Below are positions 1 through 8,528 of a DNA stretch of 64,000 nucleotides, piece after piece. The stretch is from Sebaldella sp. S0638 (GTDB lineage: Bacteria; Fusobacteriota; Fusobacteriia; Fusobacteriales; Leptotrichiaceae). How positions within the stretch are numbered: the first letter of the stretch is position 1; each line of letters starts with the position of its first letter. Position numbers and translations under genes: made by a program. The notes beneath the pieces were generated by a model that was not told where the DNA came from, ran no database searches, and saw nothing but the letters and a program-made list of their open reading frames with translations. The stretch is taken from positions 62,001 through 126,000 of the forward strand of contig NZ_JAMZGM010000002.1 in the NCBI RefSeq assembly GCF_024158605.1, written 5' to 3'.

Positions 1-72
1 TTTAGTTTTCAGAGTATCTTCAAATCTAATTGCACCTCTTGTATTATGAAATAGAAACTGATATTCAGACAT
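1..72 (-). CDS. DUF3343-like protein, 5' part only (cut by window start)
   Basis: Only the first 24 codons are inside the window, starting at an ATG (72-70) preceded by AAAGGAG at good spacing. The visible peptide starts MSEYQFLFHNT and continues with an alternating, charged stretch. That resembles the opening of DUF3343 proteins (a short hydrophobic strand, then an N/S-T and a helix). DUF3343 proteins are proposed sulfur/selenium carriers and often sit beside selD and Se-dependent molybdenum hydroxylase genes, which fits yqeC, mocA and selD in this window. It lies 85 bp downstream of moaC on the same strand. The identification rests on a very short match and could be wrong. Confidence 0.45.
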   Translation of the reverse strand, partial: MSEYQFLFHNTRGAIRFEDTLKTK

Positions 73-157
73 AAAGATCTCCTTTCTGATAACTAAACAC
101 TTCTGGCGAAGCTGTTAAATATGTTTTTTTGTTTAATTCTTTCTGCTTACTCAAAAT

Positions 158-643
158 TTATTCCTCTTCTCTTTTCCAGACTCCGCTTTTTCCGCCGAGT
201 TTTTCCTCAAGCTTTATTTCTCCTATAACCATCCCTTTATCTATAGCCTTACACATATCATAAATTGTAAGACCAGCTACAGAAACCATCATAAGAGCTT
301 CCATTTCCACTCCGGTTTTCCCGCTAGTCTTTACTATAGATTTAATTTTTACAGTACTGTTTTCATCATCTGTCTCAAATTCTATTTTTGCACTGGATAA
401 AAGTATATTATGGCACATTGGTATCATGTTATAGGTATTTTTTGAAGCCATAATTGCTGCCACTCTTGCTACCCCTAGGACATCCCCTTTTTTTATATTT
501 CCTTCTTTGATGGTTTTCAGAGTATCAGGATGCATTTTTATCTCGCCTGTTGCCACAGCTGTTCTATCAGTATCATTTTTTCCGCTTATATCCACCATTA
601 CTGCTTTTCCTTCTTTATCAAAGTGGCTTAATTCTTTACTCAT
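158..643 (-). CDS. moaC: Cyclic pyranopterin monophosphate synthase MoaC
   Basis: MoaC acts after MoaA in molybdopterin biosynthesis and forms cyclic pyranopterin monophosphate in the cytoplasm. The 161-residue product has the family length. It carries the conserved MVDISGK start region, the IPMCHNI segment around residue 75 and the KTGVEMEAL helix near residue 110, all typical of MoaC. The ATG is preceded by AGGAAAACC. It is the last complete gene of the cofactor operon before the partial gene at the window edge. Its partner moaA lies about 6 kb upstream on the same strand. Confidence 0.96.
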   Translation of the reverse strand: MSKELSHFDKEGKAVMVDISGKNDTDRTAVATGEIKMHPDTLKTIKEGNIKKGDVLGVARVAAIMASKNTYNMIPMCHNILLSSAKIEFETDDENSTVKIKSIVKTSGKTGVEMEALMMVSVAGLTIYDMCKAIDKGMVIGEIKLEEKLGGKSGVWKREEE

Positions 644-760
644 GGTTTTCCTTTCCAGATAAACTTTTGATTTATATTTTTTGCGATTTCAGGAATTATC
701 ACTACAGTTCCTTACTGCTGAATATTCCCGTTTTGCAGGATATCGCCCGTAACAGCTGTA

Positions 761-1192
761 TTATCCCTTTATTTCTATACTGTCATTCTTTTTTATATGC
801 CCGCCTGTTATTACTTTGGCGAAAACACCTTCTCTCGGCATTATGCAGTCTCCCATTTTAGTATAAATACTGCATCTTGTGTGGCATTCCTTTCCGATCT
901 GTGTTACTTCAAGCTCAAAATTATCTCCGATTATTCTTTTTCCCACAGTAAGTGCTGGAAAATCAATTCCCTGTACGATAAGATTTTCCCCGAAACTGCC
1001 GAAATCCACTTCTGCACCTTTATTCTTAAAGTTCTCTATGCTTTCATAACACAAAAGACTTACCTGCCTGTGCCAGTTCCCACCGTGTGCATCTCCTTCA
1101 AGACCAAAGTTCTCTATTAAATTTATCTCATTTATCTCTTTTTTCTGAGTCCCTTTTTTTGTACTCATGCATATTGCCACTATCTTTCCCAT
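761..1192 (-). CDS. MOSC domain protein
   Basis: This 143-residue protein consists of one MOSC domain, the fold shared with the C-terminal domain of Moco sulfurases. Visible marks are GDAHGG at about residue 35, GENLIVQG near residue 69, and the conserved cysteine in IGKECH near residue 100, followed by MGDCIMPREGVFAKV. In many anaerobes this domain is fused N-terminally to MogA; here mog is a separate gene about 2 kb upstream. It probably handles sulfur or selenium on the molybdenum cofactor, which is an inference from the conserved Cys and the neighbours. The ATG has GGAGGAAGAT directly upstream. The 117 bp to moaC hold no convincing gene. Confidence 0.88.
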   Translation of the reverse strand: MGKIVAICMSTKKGTQKKEINEINLIENFGLEGDAHGGNWHRQVSLLCYESIENFKNKGAEVDFGSFGENLIVQGIDFPALTVGKRIIGDNFELEVTQIGKECHTRCSIYTKMGDCIMPREGVFAKVITGGHIKKNDSIEIKG

Positions 1193-1297
1193 ATCTTCCT
1201 CCTGAATTTACTGTATCATATTAATTTTATAGAATTTCACATTAATATTTCTTCTGCTATCCCGAAAAAATATTTTACTCCTGTTATCATTGCTTCT

Positions 1298-2395
1298 TCA
1301 TTTGGAGCAAAAATAAGGATTATGCAGTTTTGGATTTTCTTTTCCGTTTTTATCCACTCCCAGCCAAACCATACACCCTTTGGCAGGATTTATATACTCT
1401 GAAAAATCTTCGCTGAAACTCTCCGGTCTCTCTTTTATTACCAGTGCATCCTTCCCGAATTTTTTCATTATGACCTTTTCTGCAATATCGCATAATTCCT
1501 CATCATTATACACTGCTTTATAATCATTTTCAAAAAATTTTATTTCTCCGCCGGCTTCGTATGCTTTTAGTATATTCTCCACTATGAGCTTCATCCTGTT
1601 TTTCACTGTCTCTCTTGTTTTTCCGTCAAAAGTCCGCACTGCTCCTGTAAGATGTGCAGTGTCAGGAATCACTCCGTATTCTTCACCTGATTTAAAGCTC
1701 GCAGTAGAAATTACCGCGGTATTAAAAGGATCTACATTTCTTGCTACTACCGACTGCAGATTCGTCACTATCTCAGAACCAATAAGAATAGGGTCTTTTA
1801 CCTGCTGCGGCATGGAACTATGCCCGCCTTTTCCTTTTACATATATATCAAAAGTATCTTTATTCGCAGTAGCAGTACCTCTTTTCACTCCAATTCTCCC
1901 CGTTTTTTCTCCGGGCATAACATGAAGTGAAAATACCATATCCATCCCGTCTAAAACTCCGCTTTTTTTCAGTTCTGCAGCACCTCCGGGCGCCATCTCC
2001 TCACCACGCTGAAAAATAAATAAGACTTCTCCCTTTATTCTCTGCTTATTTTCAGAAAGTATACGTGCAAGCCCCAGTAAAATCGCAGTATGCATATCAT
2101 GACCGCAGGCATGCATAATACCGTTATTTTTTGATCTGAAGTCACATTCTGTTTTTTCATCAAGGGGAAGCGCATCTATATCTGCTCTGAAAGCAACTGT
2201 CTTTCCCTGGCTGCTTCCTTTTAACTTCCCTATTACCCTTGTTTCTGCCGGCTGAATTATTTCAATATTCCCGAATGACAGAAGCTTTTCTTTTATAAAT
2301 TCAGTTGTTTTATATTCTTTAAAGGACGGTTCCGGATTCTCATGCAGTATCCGTCTCCATTTTATAATATCCTCTTCTATATTGTCAAAATTCAT
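1298..2395 (-). CDS. M20 family amidohydrolase with frameshifted 3' end
   Basis: Zn-dependent amidohydrolase of the M20D type (hippurate hydrolase / N-acyl amino acid deacylase-like). It has HACGHDMH near residue 95, the RGEEMAPGGA stretch near residue 130 with the catalytic Glu pair, and GKGGHSSMPQ near residue 190. The frame stops at 365 residues right after HNPYF, where the family normally continues with an APNEEA segment. That missing segment is present in another frame: 23 codons from 1307 down to a stop at 1237 encode APNEEAMITGV and a final helix. Removing one T from the T5 run (A5 on the plus strand, 1309-1313) restores a protein of about 385 residues. So it is either a single-base slippage mutation or a sequencing error. 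Its substrate is unknown; it lies inside the Moco operon. Confidence 0.85.
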   Translation of the reverse strand: MNFDNIEEDIIKWRRILHENPEPSFKEYKTTEFIKEKLLSFGNIEIIQPAETRVIGKLKGSSQGKTVAFRADIDALPLDEKTECDFRSKNNGIMHACGHDMHTAILLGLARILSENKQRIKGEVLFIFQRGEEMAPGGAAELKKSGVLDGMDMVFSLHVMPGEKTGRIGVKRGTATANKDTFDIYVKGKGGHSSMPQQVKDPILIGSEIVTNLQSVVARNVDPFNTAVISTASFKSGEEYGVIPDTAHLTGAVRTFDGKTRETVKNRMKLIVENILKAYEAGGEIKFFENDYKAVYNDEELCDIAEKVIMKKFGKDALVIKERPESFSEDFSEYINPAKGCMVWLGVDKNGKENPKLHNPYFCSK

Positions 2396-2411
2396 ATTTT
2401 CTCCTGTTTTA

Positions 2412-3386
2412 TCAGTTTAATAGTCCGCCGTGTCCCATTTCTACAATATCTCTTTTTGTGATAATATCTCCTGCAAGTATTCTCGGCAGCAGCAAGTCAA
2501 AAACAGAATTTTTTGAGAATACTACTCCGCCCGGAAGACCCATTATTACCTTTTCTTCGACATAGCCCAGAAGAAACATAGCTCCCGGAAGTACAGGCGT
2601 ACCATATGTGACCATCTCACATCCTGATTCTTCTATTGCATCAGGGGTTACATCATCAGGATCAATTGACATTCCTCCTGTACAAAGTATTATATCTGTA
2701 TCATTAATCATTTTTTTTATTTCAGCCTTGATTTTTTCTTTATCATCAGGTGCAAAAACCTGCTTTATATTTGTTACGCCGTATTCCCCAAGCTTTTCCC
2801 CTAATGCTTCTCTGGCTTTATCTTTTATTCTGCCGTAAAAGATCTCACTCCCTGTGGTTATTATTCCCACTCTCAAATCTGAGTTCATCTTTTTTATTTC
2901 CATTAGTTCCTGATTTTTCATTAATTCTTTTAGTTCATTAAGCTGTATTTTCTCTATACGCAGTGGTATTATACGCGTAGCTGCTGCTGTTTTCCCTTCT
3001 TTTACTACAGTATTATTGAATTTTGAAGCAATTATTATTTCACCTATACTGTTTATTTTATTCAAAAGTTCAACATTTATTTTATAAAGTCCGTCATATT
3101 CAGCAACAAAATTTATCTTTCCTTCACGTATTTCCGAAGCATACATACCTTTCCCCATTACGCACTCTTTTATAAATTCTGCTGCATCATTTTCATGGAC
3201 ATAATTTTCATCTTCTTCCCAGATATAAATATTTTCCTTACCAAGCGAAAGAAGCACTTCTACATCTTCTTCCTTTATTATATGCCCTTTAAGAAATTTT
3301 GCACCTTTGAAGCCTCCGGGAATTATTTCTGTTATATCGTGGCAGAGCGCCATTCCCACAGCTTCCTTGACGTTTATTTTCTTCAT
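2412..3386 (-). CDS. Molybdopterin-binding (MoCF-type) protein
   Basis: A 324-residue protein whose second half is a MoCF-biosynthesis (MogA/MoeA-like) domain: LRVGIITTGSEIFYG, then a CTGGMSIDPDDVTPDAI segment and GLPGGVVF. The N-terminal part looks like the extra domain found in the molybdopterin-binding proteins that accompany molybdenum hydroxylase genes. It probably binds the cofactor during metal insertion or maturation, but its exact step is not known to me. I start it at the ATG 3386 (AAAGGAACACAT upstream). A longer in-frame start at 3437 would run into mog. It lies 25 bp downstream of mog and 16 bp upstream of the M20 gene. Confidence 0.8.
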   Translation of the reverse strand: MKKINVKEAVGMALCHDITEIIPGGFKGAKFLKGHIIKEEDVEVLLSLGKENIYIWEEDENYVHENDAAEFIKECVMGKGMYASEIREGKINFVAEYDGLYKINVELLNKINSIGEIIIASKFNNTVVKEGKTAAATRIIPLRIEKIQLNELKELMKNQELMEIKKMNSDLRVGIITTGSEIFYGRIKDKAREALGEKLGEYGVTNIKQVFAPDDKEKIKAEIKKMINDTDIILCTGGMSIDPDDVTPDAIEESGCEMVTYGTPVLPGAMFLLGYVEEKVIMGLPGGVVFSKNSVFDLLLPRILAGDIITKRDIVEMGHGGLLN

Positions 3387-3411
3387 ATGTGTTCCTTTCC
3401 GATCTTTAAGT

Positions 3412-3903
3412 TTACTTTCCGCCGCACTCTGATGCACTGCCTAAAAGAATGTCTATCCCGTGAATCAGACTGTCTAATATATATTCCAGTTCTTCTTTTA
3501 CTGCTTTTTTGCTCCCCGGCAGATTGAATATCACGGTTTCCCCTCTTATTCCGCACACTGCCCTTGAAAGCATGGCCCTTTTGGTAATTGAAAGACTGTA
3601 ATATCGTGCCGCTTCTGCTACACCGGAAGCCTCTCTTTCTATTACGGCTTTAGTAGCTTCAGGAGTTACGTCTCTTTTGCTGAAACCAGTTCCTCCTGTA
3701 GTCAAAACCAGATTTAATTTCAGATTATCTGCCATATTTATCATTTCTTTCATAAGCTCTTCCTTTTCATCGGGAAGTATTACATAACGCTCTACTTTCA
3801 TATTATATCTTTCTGTTATCTCTTTTATAAGCTTCCCGCTTTCATCTTCCCGTTCCCCTTTATATCCCTTGTCACTGCTTGTTATTATTCCCACTGTATA
3901 CAT
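3412..3903 (-). CDS. mog: MogA/MoaB-type molybdopterin adenylyltransferase
   Basis: This 163-residue protein adenylylates molybdopterin before metal insertion by MoeA. It shows the MogA/MoaB pattern: a VGIITSSDKGYKGEREDESG opening, TTGGTGFSKRDVTPEAT near residue 68 and NLPGSKKAVKEEL near residue 125. Single-domain form of normal length, ATG preceded by AAGGAGAAAAATTT. Several MoeA-like genes elsewhere in the island are its functional partners. MogA and MoaB cannot be told apart by eye, so the symbol marks the family. Confidence 0.92.
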   Translation of the reverse strand: MYTVGIITSSDKGYKGEREDESGKLIKEITERYNMKVERYVILPDEKEELMKEMINMADNLKLNLVLTTGGTGFSKRDVTPEATKAVIEREASGVAEAARYYSLSITKRAMLSRAVCGIRGETVIFNLPGSKKAVKEELEYILDSLIHGIDILLGSASECGGK

Positions 3904-3921
3904 AAATTTTTCTCCTTAGAA

Positions 3922-4509
3922 TCAAATTTTTGAAATAAAATATTCATAATCCTCTCTGGTATCTATGTCAAATCCTTCCAAAGGATCATTTATCTCCACA
4001 TATTCTATATTTTCATTATGAGAATTCATTATCTGTTTTCCACCTGAATCACCTTCAAGTTCCATCAGTTCTTCAAAAAAATCAGAGCCGAAAACTGTGG
4101 GTGTTCCGTTTCTCCCCAGATATTTTGGAATTACTATTTTATTTTGCCCTGCTTTACCCAAAATTCCTCTAATTGTATTCCGGCTCAAACCGGGCTGATC
4201 CCCTGTAAAAAACATACAGACATCACATTCTCGAAGCTCTCTCAGTCCTGTTTTTACACTTTCGCTTATTCCTAAATCAGGATTTTTATTTATTATTACA
4301 GAAAAGTTTTCTCTGTCTGCTTTATAATTTTCAAAAATCTGCTCCACTTCTTTATGAGAAGTCACAAGAATTATTTTATAAAAACCGCATTCCAAAACTT
4401 TATCCGCTGTATTTTCAATGAAAGTTTTCTCTTTATATTTTAGTAATAATTTATTTTCTCCCATTCTTCTGGAAAATCCCGAAGCCATTATTACTGCACC
4501 TGTTTTCAT
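3922..4509 (-). CDS. mocA: Molybdenum cofactor cytidylyltransferase-like protein (MocA family)
   Basis: A 195-residue nucleotidyltransferase of the MobA/MocA type that transfers CMP (MocA) or GMP (MobA) to the molybdenum cofactor. The N-terminal MASGFSRRMGENKLLL motif is the nucleotide-binding loop, followed by FFTGDQPGLS near residue 99 with the metal-binding Asp. Cytidylylated cofactor is the form used by xanthine-dehydrogenase-family enzymes, and an XDH gene lies in this window. This copy sits directly after yqeC, the arrangement typical of Se-dependent molybdenum hydroxylase clusters. ATG with GGGAGGAGCT upstream. Confidence 0.87.
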   Translation of the reverse strand: MKTGAVIMASGFSRRMGENKLLLKYKEKTFIENTADKVLECGFYKIILVTSHKEVEQIFENYKADRENFSVIINKNPDLGISESVKTGLRELRECDVCMFFTGDQPGLSRNTIRGILGKAGQNKIVIPKYLGRNGTPTVFGSDFFEELMELEGDSGGKQIMNSHNENIEYVEINDPLEGFDIDTREDYEYFISKI

Positions 4510-4554
4510 AGCTCCTCCCTATTCCTCCGAAGATAGCAACTCCGCTCTTATTTA

Positions 4555-5307
4555 TTATAAGTCAGAAACCAGACAGTACGTTTTTTCTTTCAGCGAAGAT
4601 ATTATTATTTTATCAAAAAGCATTTTTTCTTTTATTAAAAGTTCTGCCAGTTCCAGTGCATTATCAAATTCTTTTTCACTGTCAGCCTGATTTATAAGGA
4701 GTATTCTTTCTCCTTTTGCTCCTTTGAATAAACCGTTTTCCGAATTTATAATATTAAATAAATGCTTTTTTGTTACATTTTCATCTTTCTCTGCATCGGA
4801 AATCTTTAAAAATAATTCCAGTCTGTGTATATTTTCATCATTTATTTTCAGACCCAGACTTTTTATGCTTATTACACCCACTGTTTTATCAGTTCTTTTC
4901 ACAAAGACAGGCTCTGTTTCATTCCAGCCTTTCAGAGGTCTCATTCTGGAACCGTCTCCTTCTATCACCAGATAATCCCCTTTTTCTTTAAAGCTGTCAA
5001 TCTCATCAAGACTGAAAGGAAGAAGTTTCCCCTGCTCATTTTCTTCTTTTCCTGCTATATATGCCCCGTTTTTTGTTAATTCCTTATATAAAAAATCGTC
5101 TCCCACATATATCTTATAATTTTTCTTTACTTCTGGAATAAACATCTTTGTAGAGGTAGTAAAGATTATTCTGTTATGTTCTTTTAATTCATCACATAAC
5201 GTGAGACAAAATGATGTTTTTCCGCCGGCCCCTGTTACCACAAGAGTATCATATTTTTCCAGACCGAGAACTTCGCATAAATATTTCATTTTAAAAGTTT
5301 TTACCAT
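4555..5307 (-). CDS. yqeC: Selenium-dependent molybdenum hydroxylase accessory protein YqeC
   Basis: A 250-residue P-loop-like protein. Its N-terminus has the VVTGAGGKTS nucleotide-binding motif (about residues 23-32) followed by IIFTTSTKMF, and the middle has EGDGSRMRPLKGW (about 117-129), all typical of the YqeC family. YqeC occurs in genomes that use a labile selenium-containing molybdenum cofactor. The biochemical step is unknown. It lies between hyuA and mocA, with selD about 31 kb upstream. Its usual companion yqeB (XdhC-like) is not in this window. Confidence 0.86.
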   Translation of the reverse strand: MVKTFKMKYLCEVLGLEKYDTLVVTGAGGKTSFCLTLCDELKEHNRIIFTTSTKMFIPEVKKNYKIYVGDDFLYKELTKNGAYIAGKEENEQGKLLPFSLDEIDSFKEKGDYLVIEGDGSRMRPLKGWNETEPVFVKRTDKTVGVISIKSLGLKINDENIHRLELFLKISDAEKDENVTKKHLFNIINSENGLFKGAKGERILLINQADSEKEFDNALELAELLIKEKMLFDKIIISSLKEKTYCLVSDL

Positions 5308-5325
5308 TATGCCCCCTTATATATG

Positions 5326-6720
5326 TTAGAATCTTACCAGTTCTTCATTTTTATATCTTTTTATGAATTTACCATATCCTTCTTCACCTATAAATTCATT
5401 GTCCTTCACTATAACTTTACCTCTTACTATAGTCATTACAGGATATCCCTGTACTTTTATCCCTTCATAAGGAGTGTAGTCCACATTTTCATGAAGCATT
5501 GACTTAGTTATTGTAACTTCCTTATCCTTGTCTATAATTACTATATCAGCATCACTTCCCACGGCAATTGTCCCTTTCTGAGGATACATGCCGTATATTT
5601 TCGCAGGATTGGTACTTGTTACTTCTACGAATTTATTTATAGATATTCTGCCTTTCATTACTCCTTCGGAAAAAATCACAGGCATTCTTGTTTCCACACC
5701 CGGAGCTCCGTTAGGACATTTTGTAAAATCATCTTTTCCCATTGCCACTTTTTCCTTCTCAAATAAAAACGGACAGTGATCTGTGGCTATTACCTGTATA
5801 TCTCCCTCTCTTACAGCTCTCCAAAGCGGTTCCTGATTGGATTTATTTCTCAGCGGAGGACTCATTACATATTTTAGTCCCTCATTACCCGGAAGCTTGT
5901 ATTTTTCATCATCCAAAACGAGATATTGCGGACATGTTTCTGCATATATATTTTCCTGCCCTCTGTCTCTGGCCATTTTTATATAGTCAAGACCAAGCTT
6001 AGCTGAAAGATGAACAATATAAATAGGTGCATCTCCCACAAGATGTGCTATATTCAAAATCCTGTTTATTGCTTCTCCTTCACATTCCTCAGGTCTGCTT
6101 TTGGGATGGTATTCCGGTGTTGTCATTCCGTTTTCGCTGTAATATTTTTTCAGATAATTTACAGTATCGTTATTTTCGGGGTGAACTGCAATAATCCCGC
6201 CTTTTTCCTTAGCTTTTCTCAAAACCTTTATGGAATCCTCATCATGTACCATCTGACCATAGGTCATATATATCTTAAAGCTTTCTATTCCGTCCTCCAG
6301 AAGCTGATCCATCTCTTTCAGCCTGTCATCATTTACTTCATAAGGAATTACCCCGTGAAAACCATAATCTATTACTGCTTTTCCGTCAGCCAGTTCATGA
6401 TAATGATTAACCGGATCATAAAGCGTGGTTCCTCTCGGTCCCTGTCCTATATGATCCACAATAGACGTTGTCCCGCCGCATGCCGCTGCGATTGTCCCTG
6501 TTCTGAAATCATCACTTGAAATTGCTATTCCCACATCCAGATGAAAGTGTGTATGCACGTCAATTCCTCCGGGAATAACATATTTTCCTCCTGCATCTAT
6601 AGTTTCAGGATCGTCCATATCCAGATTTTTCCCTATTTCTTTAATAATTCCGTCTTCAATATAAATATCTCCTTCATATAAGTCCCCTGCCGTTGCAATC
6701 AATCCGTTTTTTATTAACAT
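5326..6720 (-). CDS. hyuA: Dihydropyrimidinase/hydantoinase family amidohydrolase (HyuA/YgeZ)
   Basis: A 464-residue cyclic-amide hydrolase. The HTHFHLD motif near residue 57 gives the first metal ligands. GIESFKIYMTYG near residue 149 supplies the lysine that is carbamylated in this family. IATDHCPF near residue 312 carries the distal Asp. Length and sequence type match E. coli HyuA, which sits with ygeW/X/Y and ygfK in the E. coli purine/urate gene cluster. Here it is 5 bp after moaA and 18 bp before yqeC. In purine breakdown it would open a hydantoin- or dihydropyrimidine-like ring; the exact substrate is inferred. ATG with AGGAGGTTAGGAGC upstream. Confidence 0.9.
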   Translation of the reverse strand: MLIKNGLIATAGDLYEGDIYIEDGIIKEIGKNLDMDDPETIDAGGKYVIPGGIDVHTHFHLDVGIAISSDDFRTGTIAAACGGTTSIVDHIGQGPRGTTLYDPVNHYHELADGKAVIDYGFHGVIPYEVNDDRLKEMDQLLEDGIESFKIYMTYGQMVHDEDSIKVLRKAKEKGGIIAVHPENNDTVNYLKKYYSENGMTTPEYHPKSRPEECEGEAINRILNIAHLVGDAPIYIVHLSAKLGLDYIKMARDRGQENIYAETCPQYLVLDDEKYKLPGNEGLKYVMSPPLRNKSNQEPLWRAVREGDIQVIATDHCPFLFEKEKVAMGKDDFTKCPNGAPGVETRMPVIFSEGVMKGRISINKFVEVTSTNPAKIYGMYPQKGTIAVGSDADIVIIDKDKEVTITKSMLHENVDYTPYEGIKVQGYPVMTIVRGKVIVKDNEFIGEEGYGKFIKRYKNEELVRF

Positions 6721-6724
6721 GCTC

Positions 6725-7708
6725 CTAACCTCCTATAACGCTCATAGTATTTTTTTCTTTCTCCTTCTCTTTATCTTCAGGGTTTCCGGTAAAATTATGC
6801 TGTTTATTTTTAAAATATATTTCATTTTTTATTTCTTCCAAAAGTTTTTTATCGCTGGTTTCAGTTCTCAGCATTTTCATAAGATCCAGTTTAGAGTCAT
6901 AGTAAAGACATTGCTTTAGTTTTCCTTCAGAAGTTATTCTGATTCTGTTGCATGTTTCACAAAAACAACTGCTTAAAGGCGATATAAAACCGACTCTTGT
7001 ATTGGTTCCGTCTATTTTGTGATATGCAGCAGGCCCTGATATTAATCCTCCTGTATTGGCTGCTGTAGTCTTTCTGTCTTTTGATATTATACTTAATATT
7101 TCTTCATTTGATATCCCTTTTAGATTTTGTCCGCATCCTATAGGCATTAACTCTATAAAACGAATATCAATATTTTTATCCACTGCAAAATCTACAAGAC
7201 TTTTTATGGCATCTTTATTAAAATCATCTATTATCACAGAATTCAGTTTTATCTTTATTTTATATTCAATGGCTTTTTCAATTGACCTGATTACCTTTTC
7301 CAGATCTCCGCCTCTTGTTATATAGTTATATTTTCCTTCATCGAGTATATCCAGACTTATATTCAAAGATGACAGACCGTTTGCTGCCAGTTCGTCAAGA
7401 TATTTCTCCAGAAGAATCCCGTTTGTTGTCATTGCTATTTCTTCTATACTATCAAGGCTGTTTATATTTTTTACAAGTCCGGGAATTCCTTTTCTTACAA
7501 GGGGTTCTCCGCCTGTTATACGCACCTTTTTTATCCCCAGGCTTCCCAAGATTCTTATAAGTCTGAAATATTCTTCCATTGTAAGAAGCTTTGATTCATC
7601 TATAAAATCTTTTGAAAATTCCGGCAGACAATATACACATCTCAGGTTGCACCTGTCTGTAACAGATACCCTCAAATAATTTATATCCCTGTTAAATTGA
7701 TCTATCAT
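6725..7708 (-). CDS. moaA: GTP 3',8-cyclase MoaA
   Basis: Radical SAM enzyme that rearranges GTP in the first step of molybdopterin synthesis. The N-terminal cluster motif CNLRCVYC (about residues 20-27) and the second, C-terminal cluster cysteines in CFCETCNRIRI and KQCLYY are both present. The chain ends in Gly-Gly, as required for MoaA activity. Between the C-terminal cluster domain and this tail is a charged KEKEKEK stretch that looks lineage-specific. 327 residues, ATG with GAGGTGTAAATT upstream. It precedes hyuA by 5 bp, so cofactor synthesis and purine use are transcriptionally linked. Confidence 0.96.
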   Translation of the reverse strand: MIDQFNRDINYLRVSVTDRCNLRCVYCLPEFSKDFIDESKLLTMEEYFRLIRILGSLGIKKVRITGGEPLVRKGIPGLVKNINSLDSIEEIAMTTNGILLEKYLDELAANGLSSLNISLDILDEGKYNYITRGGDLEKVIRSIEKAIEYKIKIKLNSVIIDDFNKDAIKSLVDFAVDKNIDIRFIELMPIGCGQNLKGISNEEILSIISKDRKTTAANTGGLISGPAAYHKIDGTNTRVGFISPLSSCFCETCNRIRITSEGKLKQCLYYDSKLDLMKMLRTETSDKKLLEEIKNEIYFKNKQHNFTGNPEDKEKEKEKNTMSVIGG

Positions 7709-7735
7709 AATTTACACCTCAAGCAAGTTTATTTG

Positions 7736-8428
7736 TTAGAGAACCTTTAATATCTCTTTTAAAGATAAATTATCAAAAATATTTTTTATATTTTCCCTTT
7801 CCACGCACTCCACTACTTTTCCTTTATCTATAAAAAGTACATAATCTGCTGTTTTTTCTACCTGCATTATATTATGCGTGATTAAAATAACCGTTTTCCC
7901 TTCTTCTTTCAGATACATTATCAGTTCTTCCACTGCTTTTATTCCATCTACATCCATATTATTAGTGGGTTCGTCGAGAATCACAAGATCAGTATCCCTG
8001 ACAAGAACCCTGAAAAGAGCAGTTTTGGTTTTCTCACCGCCTGAAAGCTTTCTGGCATTTTTCTCAAGTAATGGTTCTATATTAAAAAATTTCATATATT
8101 TTTCCAGATTTCTTTGAAAATCTATCTTCTTTTTTGAGTATTTAACAGGAAGAAGTATATTATTTCTCACAGTATCATTAAAAATATAAAAATTCTGAAG
8201 CATAAGAGTAATATTGTCCTTTACTTCCTCAAACTGCTTCCCGTCGTAGGTAATGCTGCTCTCGCTGAATTCTTCCACACCTGCTATACCGTTTATAAGT
8301 GTGGATTTCCCGCTTCCGTTCATTCCTACTACTGCATATATCTTATTAGATTTTATATCTATATTCTCCACATCTAATACTATTTTATCATCATATCTTT
8401 TTTTTGCATATTTAATTTTTATATTCAA
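7736..8428 (-). CDS. tupC: Tungstate ABC transporter ATP-binding protein
   Basis: The ATPase of the tungstate/molybdate uptake system. It has the Walker A GMNGSGKST near residue 35, a Q-loop (MLQNFYIFND), the signature LSGGEKTK near residue 128 and the Walker B DLVILDEPTNN. A longer reading back to 8467 is open, but the TTG at 8428 has GAGGTGTACAT at correct spacing, so I start there (230 residues). It follows tupB with a 100-bp gap. The tungstate assignment rests on the TupA partner and on the tungsten enzyme gene aor nearby. Confidence 0.87.
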   Translation of the reverse strand: MNIKIKYAKKRYDDKIVLDVENIDIKSNKIYAVVGMNGSGKSTLINGIAGVEEFSESSITYDGKQFEEVKDNITLMLQNFYIFNDTVRNNILLPVKYSKKKIDFQRNLEKYMKFFNIEPLLEKNARKLSGGEKTKTALFRVLVRDTDLVILDEPTNNMDVDGIKAVEELIMYLKEEGKTVILITHNIMQVEKTADYVLFIDKGKVVECVERENIKNIFDNLSLKEILKVL

Positions 8429-8528
8429 ATGTACACCTCTTAATTTTGAATTTAGACAATACTGCATCAGCTGTTGATAAACAACAGATATTAAAATAAA
8501 CAGCGGTATCTGACTGAAAATATGCGAA

